This document shows, one piece after another, positions 8,859 through 16,053 of a stretch of DNA of 64,000 nucleotides. The notes below the pieces were generated by a model. It did no database searches. It saw nothing but the letters and a program-made list of their open reading frames with translations, and was not told where the DNA came from. Position numbers and translations under genes: made by a program. The stretch lies in NCBI GenBank assembly GCA_016714985.1, contig JADKBS010000020.1, positions 124,001 to 188,000 of the forward strand, read 5' to 3'. This DNA is from Saprospiraceae bacterium (lineage in GTDB: Bacteria > Bacteroidota > Bacteroidia > Chitinophagales > Saprospiraceae). Within the stretch, counting starts at the first letter, position 1. Each line of letters starts with the position of its first letter.

Positions 8859-9915
8859 CGGGCCAGACTGGGACAGCTTGCGCAAAACCGAATGGTTTTC
8901 AGCGCTTTACGACTGTCCGCAGGAACCAGACTACCACGCCGAGGGCGATGTGGGCACGCATACCGAGATGGTGGTGGCTGCCTTGCTCGCCCTGCCCGAA
9001 TACGGCGACTTGCCGGAGCGGGAACAGGCTGCATTGCTCGCCGCTGCGCTATTGCACGACGTGGCCAAGCCCGGCTGCACGGTCATCGAGGACGGCAAAA
9101 TCTCCTCGCCCCGCCATGCTGCCGTGGGCGAGAAAATGAGTCGTGACCTGCTCTGGGATGCCGATTTCCACCTTCGGGAAATGGTGTGCAGCCTCGTGCG
9201 CCTGCACGGCTTGCCGCTTTGGGTATTGGAAAAACCGAACCCCTACTCGGCGGTCAGCGGGGCGAGCCTGCGGGTGAGCAACCACTTGGTTTATCTATTG
9301 GCCAAGGCCGACGTATTGGGCCGCAGCTGCACTGACCAGCCTGCCCTGCTGGAGCGTTGCGAGTATTTCCGGGAGTTTTGCCTCGAAAATGACTGCTTCG
9401 AGCAGCCCCGGCCATTTCACAATGCGCACAGCCGGTTCCGCTATTTTTTCACCGATGCCCGCTACCCCGCCGAGCTGTTCGACGACACGAGGTTCACCGT
9501 GGAAATCCTCTCCGGCGTGGCGGGCAGCGGCAAGGACACCTATTTGCTCCGCAACCAATTACCCATCGTGAGCCTCGACGACCTGCGCCGGGAGATGGGC
9601 GTGTCGCACGGTGATAGCACGGGCCAAGGCCACGTCATCCAGCGGGCGCAGGAACTGGCGAAGCGATACGCCGCTGCCCAGCAGTCCTTCGTATGGAACG
9701 CCACCAACCTGACCGCCGACCTCCGCTCGAAAATCATCGGGCTGCTCAGCGTTTACAACCCATTTTTCAAAATCACCTATTTGGAAACGAGCCGGGAAAA
9801 CGTCTTTGCCCGCCGCAAGGAGGACATCCCACGGGCGGCATTGGAAAAGATGTTTAGGATATTGGACATGCCGCTGCCGGTGGAGGGGCATGAGGTGGGG
9901 TGGGTGAGGGGGTGA
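8782..9915 (+). CDS. HD-domain phosphatase fused to P-loop polynucleotide kinase (HD-Pnk type)
   Basis: A 377-residue bifunctional end-healing enzyme. The N-terminal HD module has EGDVGTHTEMVV, the HD pair H92-D93 in ALLHDVAKPG, SSPRHAAVGE and RLHGLPLW. The C-terminal kinase module has P-loop GVAGSGKDT (245-253, K251), then SLDDLRREMG, VWNATNL and an Arg-rich lid (ARRKED). This order matches the HD-Pnk family known from Runella slithyformis, which removes 2',3'-cyclic or 3'-phosphate and phosphorylates 5'-OH. The ATG at 8782 overlaps the ligase gene by 77 bp, but the conserved part begins near residue 28, so the in-frame TTG at 8836 (23-bp overlap) is a real alternative start. Confidence 0.9.
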   Translation: MCKPMSIGQKTGSGPNFGLSGLLKNNGPDWDSLRKTEWFSALYDCPQEPDYHAEGDVGTHTEMVVAALLALPEYGDLPEREQAALLAAALLHDVAKPGCTVIEDGKISSPRHAAVGEKMSRDLLWDADFHLREMVCSLVRLHGLPLWVLEKPNPYSAVSGASLRVSNHLVYLLAKADVLGRSCTDQPALLERCEYFREFCLENDCFEQPRPFHNAHSRFRYFFTDARYPAELFDDTRFTVEILSGVAGSGKDTYLLRNQLPIVSLDDLRREMGVSHGDSTGQGHVIQRAQELAKRYAAAQQSFVWNATNLTADLRSKIIGLLSVYNPFFKITYLETSRENVFARRKEDIPRAALEKMFRILDMPLPVEGHEVGWVRG

Positions 9916-9945
9916 GGAGAAGCAGCTCTTGCATCGGAAATTGAC

Positions 9946-9977
9946 TTTGGAATACTCATCAGTTGCGTCTATCTTTG
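9946..9977 (+). promoter_or_regulatory. Bacteroidota-type promoter
   Basis: TTTG (9946-9949), 20 nt, then TATCTTTG (9970-9977): both boxes and spacing fit the consensus. The small gene starts at 9993, only 16 nt after the -7 box. Confidence 0.5.
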
Positions 9978-9992
9978 AACAAAATTCTATCA

Positions 9993-10211
9993 ATGACAGC
10001 TTCACTTAAACAACCGCTGACAAATGCCCAACTCGAAATTCTGGGACTGTTTTCGGAAAACCTATCCGAACAGGATATGAAAGATTTGCACCAATGGCTG
10101 TTGGAATTTCGTTACCGTCGCCTGCAAAACACCTTGAACCAGGTTGCCGATGAGAAGGGCTGGACGGAAAAAACGTTTGAGGAATGGGGCAAGGCGCATT
10201 TGCGTCAGTGA
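9993..10211 (+). CDS. small antitoxin-like protein without a toxin
   Basis: A 72-residue acidic helical protein starting MTASLKQPLTNAQLEILGLF. It is clearly related to the protein at 17586-17807: both share (K)QPLTN/KPLTN-Q-E-L-LFS-NL-E and a C-terminal KGWTEKTFEEWGK/KGYTPETAKKWLQK. The 17586 copy sits directly before a PIN toxin gene, so this one is probably an orphan antitoxin. Its stop overlaps the stop of the convergent transposase gene by 7 bp, suggesting that the transposase insertion removed a former toxin partner. That last step is inference. Confidence 0.65.
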   Translation: MTASLKQPLTNAQLEILGLFSENLSEQDMKDLHQWLLEFRYRRLQNTLNQVADEKGWTEKTFEEWGKAHLRQ

Positions 10212-10909
10212 AACCCACTCAATACATAATCATCTTCAATCAGCCAATTATTTATATCGCCTAAACTCTGTTCCCCTTGGTGAAAATCGATAAAAGCGCC
10301 TAATCCTCCGAACCATTCTAGCACAAAGTCCCGCTCCAATTTTGTCGGTTTGTTCAGAACCATTGCTTGGTATGAACTCCATTGATAGTTGATAAAATCA
10401 TCTTGAAGCCCATGCTTTTTGCAATTAGCGTGGACGTAATAAATCAAATGGCCGAAATGCGTTTCGGAATTGACTGCAACCCGTTTAAAAGGGCGATTAA
10501 ATAAATTGCCCTTACGCTGATACCTTGCGTTAAATACAGTTGCATAAGAAGTAAATAAGCGCAAGAACTGATTTTCCAAGACTTTATGAAGCACACGTTT
10601 TTCAGTTGACAGCGCTAAAAATTCCTTTTGTGGAATAGTGCGTTCTTTTAATGGAAGCGATTCAAGGTAAGCGATTATTTGCGCTTCGCTTTTTATTTGC
10701 ACCACAAAATGGAAATGATTTCCAAGCAATTGATAAACGTAAGTTTTAAGGAATGGCGATAGGTATTTGTCGTATTGTTGAAGAAAAAATCGGCGGTCAT
10801 CATCCGAGCGGAAAAGCAACTCGCCGCCATTGGTGCGGTTGTAAACATGGTAATACTCATCGCCGCATAGCTTTGCTAAATAATCGGGCGTGGGTTTGGG
10901 TTTTCTCAT
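10205..10909 (-). mobile_element. REP-associated tyrosine transposase (RAYT, Y1/HUH family)
   Basis: About 234 residues from ATG 10909 (MRKPKPTPDY). A longer in-frame extension to 11014 exists but lacks conservation. Family marks are YYHVYNRTNGGELLF, the HUH pair in GNHFHFVVQI, RYQRKGNLFNRPFKRV, HFGHLIYYVHANCKKHGL and YQWSSYQAM. Such enzymes cut and join single-stranded DNA through a tyrosine and mobilise short REP palindromes. Matching palindromic repeats lie immediately upstream (10950-11331), so enzyme and substrate are found together. AT content is higher than in the flanking housekeeping genes. Confidence 0.88.
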
Positions 10910-10949
10910 GATAGTATGGTTTGTCGCAGTTATCAAGGTGTTTGGGCCA

Positions 10950-11331
10950 GCGTTGAGGCGACACCTCAGCGCTTTCGGCAACTGCGAAAATACCCAAAAC
11001 TTCTTTAACCACAAGTGGTTACTAAGAAAAAAAGCCCATCCTTAACAGTTGGATTGGCTGCGAGCAGGCGTTGAGGTGACACCTAAAAATGGCGCTTCCA
11101 TGTGTGCAAACCTCCACAGACCGAGCCGCCATTTTGAGGCGTCGCCTCAACGCTGGGGCACCCCGGAAAACCCCGAAACTTCTTTAACCACAAGCTTTGT
11201 GCAAAAAAAACACCCATCTTTCACAGTTGGATTGACTGCGAGCAGGCGTTGAGGTGACACCTCAAAATGGCGATTCCATGTCTGCAAACCTCCACGGGGC
11301 GTGCCGCCATTTTGAGGCGTCGCCTCAGCGC
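10950..11331. repeat. REP/BIME-like palindromic repeats beside the RAYT gene
   Basis: Three related units. A single palindrome lies at 10950-10972 (core GAGGCGACACCTC). Two inverted doublets follow: 11068-11094 with 11127-11153, and 11246-11272 with 11305-11331. In each doublet the left arm has core GAGGTGACACCT and the right arm has GAGGCGTCGCCTC. The doublets belong to a 178-bp direct repeat (ACAGTTGGATTG at 11045 and 11223). The conserved inter-unit sequence CTTCTTTAACCACAAG also occurs upstream at 10998. The rightmost palindrome ends 8 nt before the stop of the leftward gene at 11339. Confidence 0.85.
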
Positions 11332-11338
11332 TGGGGCG

Positions 11339-12088
11339 TCACTCTACTACTGATGAAAATTTGCCCTTAAAGTATTTTTCAAAAATTTGCCTTGCCTGTT
11401 TTCCTTCCAAATTCATGATTTCAACCCTGCTGTCTTTAGCAATTCTACCTTTTTTGAATAAAGCAAGATTTGAGTCTTTTGCTGTGCTGAATAAATACAA
11501 TGCTTGATTAATGAGGAACGCAAATCTGCTACCATCTTGTGAAATAGTAGGAGGTGCTATTATTTTTGAATAAGCCTCGGAAGGCGATAAAAAAATAATA
11601 CTAACTTCAAACGCGTTCTCATCACCTGCATTGTTATCCAAAATCATTGCTCTTACTTGTTCAGCCTTTGCTCCTAAATGAATGTTGCTAAAAAAAGAAT
11701 GCTTTGAAATATGTGCTCGCCAAAGAACAGACAACAAAAAAAGTTTGTAACTTGTATAATCAACATTTTCAATTATGACAGATTCTATTCCATCGCTACT
11801 TTTTCTTTTAAGGAACTTTGGCATTTCATGTGATTTCAAGTTTGAGCCTCCAAATGTGATGGTTCGTGCATAGTTCTCAAGCTTGCCTATGACCTCATTA
11901 TCACAATATGCACAAAGAATATCTTTATCATAAATTCCATTTGGACGATACGATGGTATTTTAGGTTTATTCAAGTTGACGAATTTAAGAAAATGATTTT
12001 CGTTAAATAGTCCTTCGTACATAAAATCAGGTATTATATGGCTCCTTTTGAGCAACTTCTTTTCTTGATTACACAAGCTACATTTCAT
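11339..12088 (-). CDS. HNH-like zinc-finger protein of unknown function
   Basis: A 249-residue protein opening MKCSLCNQEKKLLKRSHIIP and later ILCAYCDNEVIGKLE. The CxxC, SHIIP and CxxC pattern is a treble-clef (HNH-like) zinc-binding arrangement seen in nuclease-related proteins. The rest (about 70-249) is mixed alpha/beta without a motif I can name. The coding sequence is AT-rich compared with the next gene and abuts the REP array, both signs of acquisition. A nuclease or nucleic-acid sensor role is possible but not shown. Confidence 0.7.
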   Translation of the reverse strand: MKCSLCNQEKKLLKRSHIIPDFMYEGLFNENHFLKFVNLNKPKIPSYRPNGIYDKDILCAYCDNEVIGKLENYARTITFGGSNLKSHEMPKFLKRKSSDGIESVIIENVDYTSYKLFLLSVLWRAHISKHSFFSNIHLGAKAEQVRAMILDNNAGDENAFEVSIIFLSPSEAYSKIIAPPTISQDGSRFAFLINQALYLFSTAKDSNLALFKKGRIAKDSRVEIMNLEGKQARQIFEKYFKGKFSSVVE

Positions 12089-12209
12089 GTTCTATTCTCG
12101 ATTGATTAAATAATTTTAAAGCTATTTCGGACTTTTTAGAGTAATCATCTTTGGATTTTTCAACTGCAAAAATACCATTTTCCCCTACCTTCACCCCAAA
12201 ATTCACAAA

Positions 12210-13988
12210 ATGAAGCTAAACCTAACCATCCTCCTACTCCTTTCAACCCTCACAGTTTTCGCCCAAAAGAAAAAGGCGCAAAAACCCACCACTCCCGCCA
12301 AAACCGAAACCCCGAAAAAATGGGACATCAACGCCCCCTCCGGCTTCGGCTGGAACTGGAAGGACGTCAACTTCACCACCGACGAGGGCACTTGGCTCAA
12401 CCTCGACCTCAGCCCGGACGGGAAGACCATCGTCTTCGACATGCTCGGTGATATTTACACGATGCCAATTGCCGGAGGCAAAGCGACACCGTTGCGCTCA
12501 GGCATTGCCTGGGAAGTGCAGCCCCGCTTTTCGCCGGATGGCAAGCGAATCAGCTTCACCTCCGATGCGGGCGGCGGCGACAATATCTGGCTGATGGATG
12601 CCGATGGAAAGAACCCCTCGCAACTGACCAAGGAGGACTTCCGCCTGCTCAACAACGCCGTATGGGTTGATAATCAATACCTTATCGCCCGCAAGCACTT
12701 CACCTCTGGGCGCTCGCTCGGGGCGGGCGAGATGTGGATGTACCACGTGACCGGGGGCAGCGGCCTCCAGCTCACCGAGCGCAAGAACGACCAGCAGGAC
12801 GTGAACGAACCCTGCGTCAGCCCCGATGGGCGGTACGTCTATTTCAGCGAGGACATGTACCCCGGCGGCTTTTTCCAGTACAACAAAGACCCGAACAACC
12901 AGATTTACGTCATCCGCCGCTACGATAGGCAGGAGGGCAAAATCGAGGACGTGTTGACCGGCCCCGGCGGGGCTTGCCGCCCGCAAATCTCCAACGACGG
13001 CACCAAGCTCGCCTTCATCCGGCGGGTGCGCACGCAGTCGGTGCTGTGGGTGGCCGACCTGAAGACCGGGCAGGAATACCCCATCTTCGACCAACTGAGC
13101 AAGGACCAACAGGAGGCGTGGGCCATCTTCGGCGCCTACCCCGGCTTCGACTGGATGCCCACCGACAATGAAATCGTGATTTATGGCTTGGGGAAAATAT
13201 GGCGGGTGCCCGTCATGCTCGGCGCTGAAAAACCTGCGAAGGCGGTGGAAATCCCCTTCTCCTTGGACGTGAAAATGAAGGTGGCGGAGACGGTGAGGCC
13301 GAAGCAGAAGGCGTTTGAGGAGGAGATGGAGGTGAAGGTGATGAGGAATGCGGTCACAACACCTGATGGTTCTCTTTTAGTATTTAACGTACTTGGTCAA
13401 TTATGGGCAAAGCCTTTATTGGACAGCAATATTAAAGCACAACCATTTCCAATTAAATGGTTAATGGGTGCAGAGTTTAGCTATAAGGATGATTTTGAGT
13501 TTGAGCCTTCTTTTTCTTTTGACTCAAAGAAAATGCTTTGTGTAAGTTGGAACGATGAAAATATGGGGGCTATTTGGAGGTGGGATTTCCCAATAATAAC
13601 TGAAGGAATGATTAGGGCTGACATGCCGGGGAAAGGTGAATTCGTTAAACTAACCACCTCCCCCGGCATCTACCGCACCCCCTCCTTCTCCCCCGACGGT
13701 AAGTGGATTGTCTTCGTAAAAGAAGGTGGCAACGAACACCAGGGCTTTGCCCACTGCAAGGAGCCGGGCATTTACCTCATGCCCGCCGATGGCAGTGCCG
13801 AACCCAAGCTCGTGACCCCACAGGGCGAGTACCCGCAGTTCAGCGCCGATGGCAAGCGCATTTTTTACCAAAAAGGCGGCTACCTCTTCGGCAGCCTCGT
13901 CAAGAGCGTAGAGAGCGTGGATTTGAACGGTCAAAACAAGCAGGAGCATTTCGAGACAGTCTTCCCCCAATGGACACCGCTGGCCTGA
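12210..13988 (+). CDS. TolB-like beta-propeller part of a periplasmic amidohydrolase (frame 1 of a split gene)
   Basis: 592 residues. A signal peptide (MKLNLTILLLLSTLTVFAQ) is followed by at least five TolB/WD40-like propeller blades recognisable by SPDGK repeats (LSPDGKTIVF, FSPDGKRISFTSD, VSPDGRYVYFSED, FSPDGKWIVF, FSADGKRIFY). The frame ends at TGA 13986-13988 just where the amidohydrolase domain begins in another frame. In related proteins the two parts are one polypeptide, so a missing base near 13964-13990 is likely. A segment at about 13350-13650 is markedly AT-richer than the rest of the gene. Confidence 0.85.
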   Translation: MKLNLTILLLLSTLTVFAQKKKAQKPTTPAKTETPKKWDINAPSGFGWNWKDVNFTTDEGTWLNLDLSPDGKTIVFDMLGDIYTMPIAGGKATPLRSGIAWEVQPRFSPDGKRISFTSDAGGGDNIWLMDADGKNPSQLTKEDFRLLNNAVWVDNQYLIARKHFTSGRSLGAGEMWMYHVTGGSGLQLTERKNDQQDVNEPCVSPDGRYVYFSEDMYPGGFFQYNKDPNNQIYVIRRYDRQEGKIEDVLTGPGGACRPQISNDGTKLAFIRRVRTQSVLWVADLKTGQEYPIFDQLSKDQQEAWAIFGAYPGFDWMPTDNEIVIYGLGKIWRVPVMLGAEKPAKAVEIPFSLDVKMKVAETVRPKQKAFEEEMEVKVMRNAVTTPDGSLLVFNVLGQLWAKPLLDSNIKAQPFPIKWLMGAEFSYKDDFEFEPSFSFDSKKMLCVSWNDENMGAIWRWDFPIITEGMIRADMPGKGEFVKLTTSPGIYRTPSFSPDGKWIVFVKEGGNEHQGFAHCKEPGIYLMPADGSAEPKLVTPQGEYPQFSADGKRIFYQKGGYLFGSLVKSVESVDLNGQNKQEHFETVFPQWTPLA

Positions 13989-15331
13989 AAATCAACCTCA
14001 CCCTCCCCGCCGACAAGCCGAACGGGGTCATTGCCTTCACCAATGCCCGCATCATCACGATGGAGGGCGACCAGGTGATTGAAAGGGGAACGGTCGTGGT
14101 GGAGGGCAACGTCATCAAGTCCGTCAGCGCAGACTTCGTTATTCCGAAGGGAGCAAAAGAAATAGACTGCACGGGCAAGACCATCATGCCGGGCATCGTG
14201 GACGCCCATGCGCACAGCGGCAATTTCCGCTACGGCCTCAGCCCGCAAAAGCAGTGGCAATACTACGCCAACCTCGCCTACGGCGTCACCACCATGCACG
14301 ACCCCAGCGCTAACACGGAGATGGTCTTCGCCAATTCGGAACTCATCAAATCGGGCAATATGGTCGGGCCGAGGCTGTTCAGCACGGGCACCATCCTCTA
14401 CGGTGCCGACGGCGATTTCAAGGCGGTCATCAACTCCTTGGAGGATGCCAAGTCCGCCCTGCGCCGCACGAAAGCCTTCGGCGCTTTTTCGGTGAAAAGC
14501 TACAACCAGCCCCGCCGTGACCAGCGCCAACAGGTCATCCAAGCTGCCCGTGAACTGGGCATCCAAGTGGTGCCGGAGGGCGGCAGCACCTTCTACCACA
14601 ACCTCACGCAGGTGGTGGACGGCCACACCACGGTGGAGCACAATATCCCCGTCGCACCGCTCTACAAGGACGTGACCACGCTCTGGGCCGTTACCAAGAC
14701 GCACAACACGCCCACGCTCATCGTCAACTATGGCTCGGTGAACGGCGAGTACTATTGGTACCAAAACACCAACGTCTGGGAAAAGGAGCGCCTGCTGGCC
14801 TTCACGCCCCGTGCCATCATTGACAGCCGCAGCCGCCACCGCACCATGATTCCCGACGAGGAGTACCAGAACGGCCATATCCTCACCTCCAAGAGCCTGA
14901 AAAAGCTCACCGACGCCGGGGTGAAAATCAACCTCGGTGCCCACGGCCAAATCCAGGGCATCGGCGCCCACTGGGAGCTTTGGATGCTGCAACAGGGCGG
15001 CATGACGAACCTAGAGGCCTTGCGCTGTGCAACCCTCAACGGCGCTGTTTCCCTCGGCATGGACGAGCAAATCGGCAGCCTCAAAGTCGGGAAATTGGCG
15101 GATTTAATCATACTGGATAAAAACCCATTGGAGGACATCCGCAACAGCGAGTTCGTGAAATACACGATGGTAAATGGCCGCCTCTACGATTCAGCGACGA
15201 TGAATGAGGTTGGGAACTATGATAGGAAGCGGACGAAGTTCTATTTTGAAATGCCGGGGAGCGGGAATGGGTATCCGTATTTTAGGGAGACCAATTCGTT
15301 TATGAGGCCGACTTGTTGTCAGATGGATTGA
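13970..15331 (+). CDS. amidohydrolase family protein (frame 2 of a split gene)
   Basis: From ATG 13970, about 453 residues. Metal-dependent hydrolase marks are ARIITMEGDQVIERGTVVVEG, MPGIVDAHAHSG (the HxH pair), HTTVEHN, LGAHGQIQGIGAHWELWML and GSLKVGKLADLIILDKNPL. It is imidazolonepropionase/prolidase-like and probably hydrolyses a peptide or cyclic amide in the periplasm, because the upstream frame supplies a signal peptide. It could be translated separately by coupling (19-bp overlap), but a frameshift in one gene is more likely. The last 57 bp recur at 18215-18271. Confidence 0.85.
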   Translation: MDTAGLKINLTLPADKPNGVIAFTNARIITMEGDQVIERGTVVVEGNVIKSVSADFVIPKGAKEIDCTGKTIMPGIVDAHAHSGNFRYGLSPQKQWQYYANLAYGVTTMHDPSANTEMVFANSELIKSGNMVGPRLFSTGTILYGADGDFKAVINSLEDAKSALRRTKAFGAFSVKSYNQPRRDQRQQVIQAARELGIQVVPEGGSTFYHNLTQVVDGHTTVEHNIPVAPLYKDVTTLWAVTKTHNTPTLIVNYGSVNGEYYWYQNTNVWEKERLLAFTPRAIIDSRSRHRTMIPDEEYQNGHILTSKSLKKLTDAGVKINLGAHGQIQGIGAHWELWMLQQGGMTNLEALRCATLNGAVSLGMDEQIGSLKVGKLADLIILDKNPLEDIRNSEFVKYTMVNGRLYDSATMNEVGNYDRKRTKFYFEMPGSGNGYPYFRETNSFMRPTCCQMD

Positions 15332-15332
15332 G
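15276..15332. repeat. 57-bp direct repeat, copy 1 (3' end of the amidohydrolase gene)
   Basis: Matches 18215-18271 over its full 57 bp with three mismatches. The last part, with core TTGTTGTCAGATGGATT, also occurs near 15965-15983. The first copy lies in coding sequence and includes the stop codon, as integration (att) sites at gene 3' ends do. Confidence 0.8.
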
Positions 15333-15337
15333 GCAAA

Positions 15338-15371
15338 CAAAAAGGCGCTGGACGGATTCAGCGCCTTTTTG
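15338..15371 (+). terminator. terminator after the amidohydrolase
   Basis: AAAAAGGCGCTG pairs with CAGCGCCTTTTT across an 8-nt loop, followed by GTATTTTTG. It is a typical intrinsic terminator a few bases after the stop. The following TATTTTTG (15372-15379) may serve as the -7 box for the next gene. Confidence 0.7.
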
Positions 15372-15402
15372 TATTTTTGAAGAAAAAATCAATCAAATAC
15401 CA

Positions 15403-15645
15403 ATGAGCACAGTTGCATTGACCGATAGAATAACGGCCCTTCCCGCCGATTTGCAGGCACAAGTGGCTGATTTTGTGGAGTTTTTGATGTTGAAACACAG
15501 GATACCGTTCAGGGACGAAGAGGCGCTTTCACCAGCACAGCAAGCCGAGTTGCACCGGATTTGGGCGGCATACGAGGCAGCGCCCGATGAAGTGATTTCG
15601 GTGGATATGTTGCAGGAACAAACGAAGGCGAAATATGGCCTATAA
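15403..15645 (+). CDS. antitoxin, DUF2281/addiction-module component type
   Basis: An 80-residue acidic protein from ATG 15403 (MSTVALTDRITALPADLQAQ). It contains VADFVEFLMLKH, the short helical segment seen in DUF2281-type antitoxins, and ends QEQTKAKYGL. It overlaps the downstream ParE-like toxin by 11 bp, so the two are translationally coupled and form a type II toxin-antitoxin module. The antitoxin is expected to bind the toxin and repress its own promoter. Confidence 0.75.
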   Translation: MSTVALTDRITALPADLQAQVADFVEFLMLKHRIPFRDEEALSPAQQAELHRIWAAYEAAPDEVISVDMLQEQTKAKYGL

Positions 15646-15940
15646 TGTCGTCCTCCTTCAAACTGCCAGACAAGGCCTGTGGGAAGCGATTGACTGGTAC
15701 AACGAGCAATCGGTTGGTCTCGGCAACGAATTGATGGCCGAGTTTTTCGAGCATTTGAAGAAACTGCCAGAGAACCCGCATCGGTTCAAGTACATCCTCA
15801 AGCCCTTCCGCCGCCTACGGCTTAAGCGCTTTCCATACCTGATAATTTTCAGGATTGACGAGGCAAGGCAGCGGGTGGTTGTGGCTGTTTTTTGGCACGA
15901 GAAACGTGACCCTGAGCGGTTGGAGCGGGTGTTGCGGTAG
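15635..15940 (+). CDS. RelE/ParE family toxin
   Basis: A 101-residue basic protein with the RelE/ParE fold pattern: ARQGLWEAIDWYNEQSVGLG, FFEHLKKLPENPHRFKYI, RRLRLKRFPYLIIFRID and VAVFWHEKRDPERLERVL. The RxxxxxFPY-x-IxF and xVFHxxRxP segments are typical of ParE-like members. Targets in this family are gyrase (ParE) or ribosome-bound mRNA (RelE), and the sequence does not decide between them. It is coupled to the antitoxin upstream. Confidence 0.88.
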   Translation: MAYNVVLLQTARQGLWEAIDWYNEQSVGLGNELMAEFFEHLKKLPENPHRFKYILKPFRRLRLKRFPYLIIFRIDEARQRVVVAVFWHEKRDPERLERVLR

Positions 15941-15949
15941 GAGACGGGG

Positions 15950-15985
15950 AGTGCGATGCGGCCGGTTTGTTGTCAGATGGATTAG
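15950..15985. repeat. partial copy 2 of the 57-bp repeat
   Basis: ATGCGGCCGGTTTGTTGTCAGATGGATTAG resembles the last 30 bp of copy 1, with an exact 17-bp core TTGTTGTCAGATGGATT. It directly follows the first toxin gene. Confidence 0.65.
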
Positions 15986-16053
15986 AAAAATCGCTAGACG
16001 TCGGCGGGGTTTTGGACACTACCGACATTTTATTTACTTCAAATCCAATAAAA

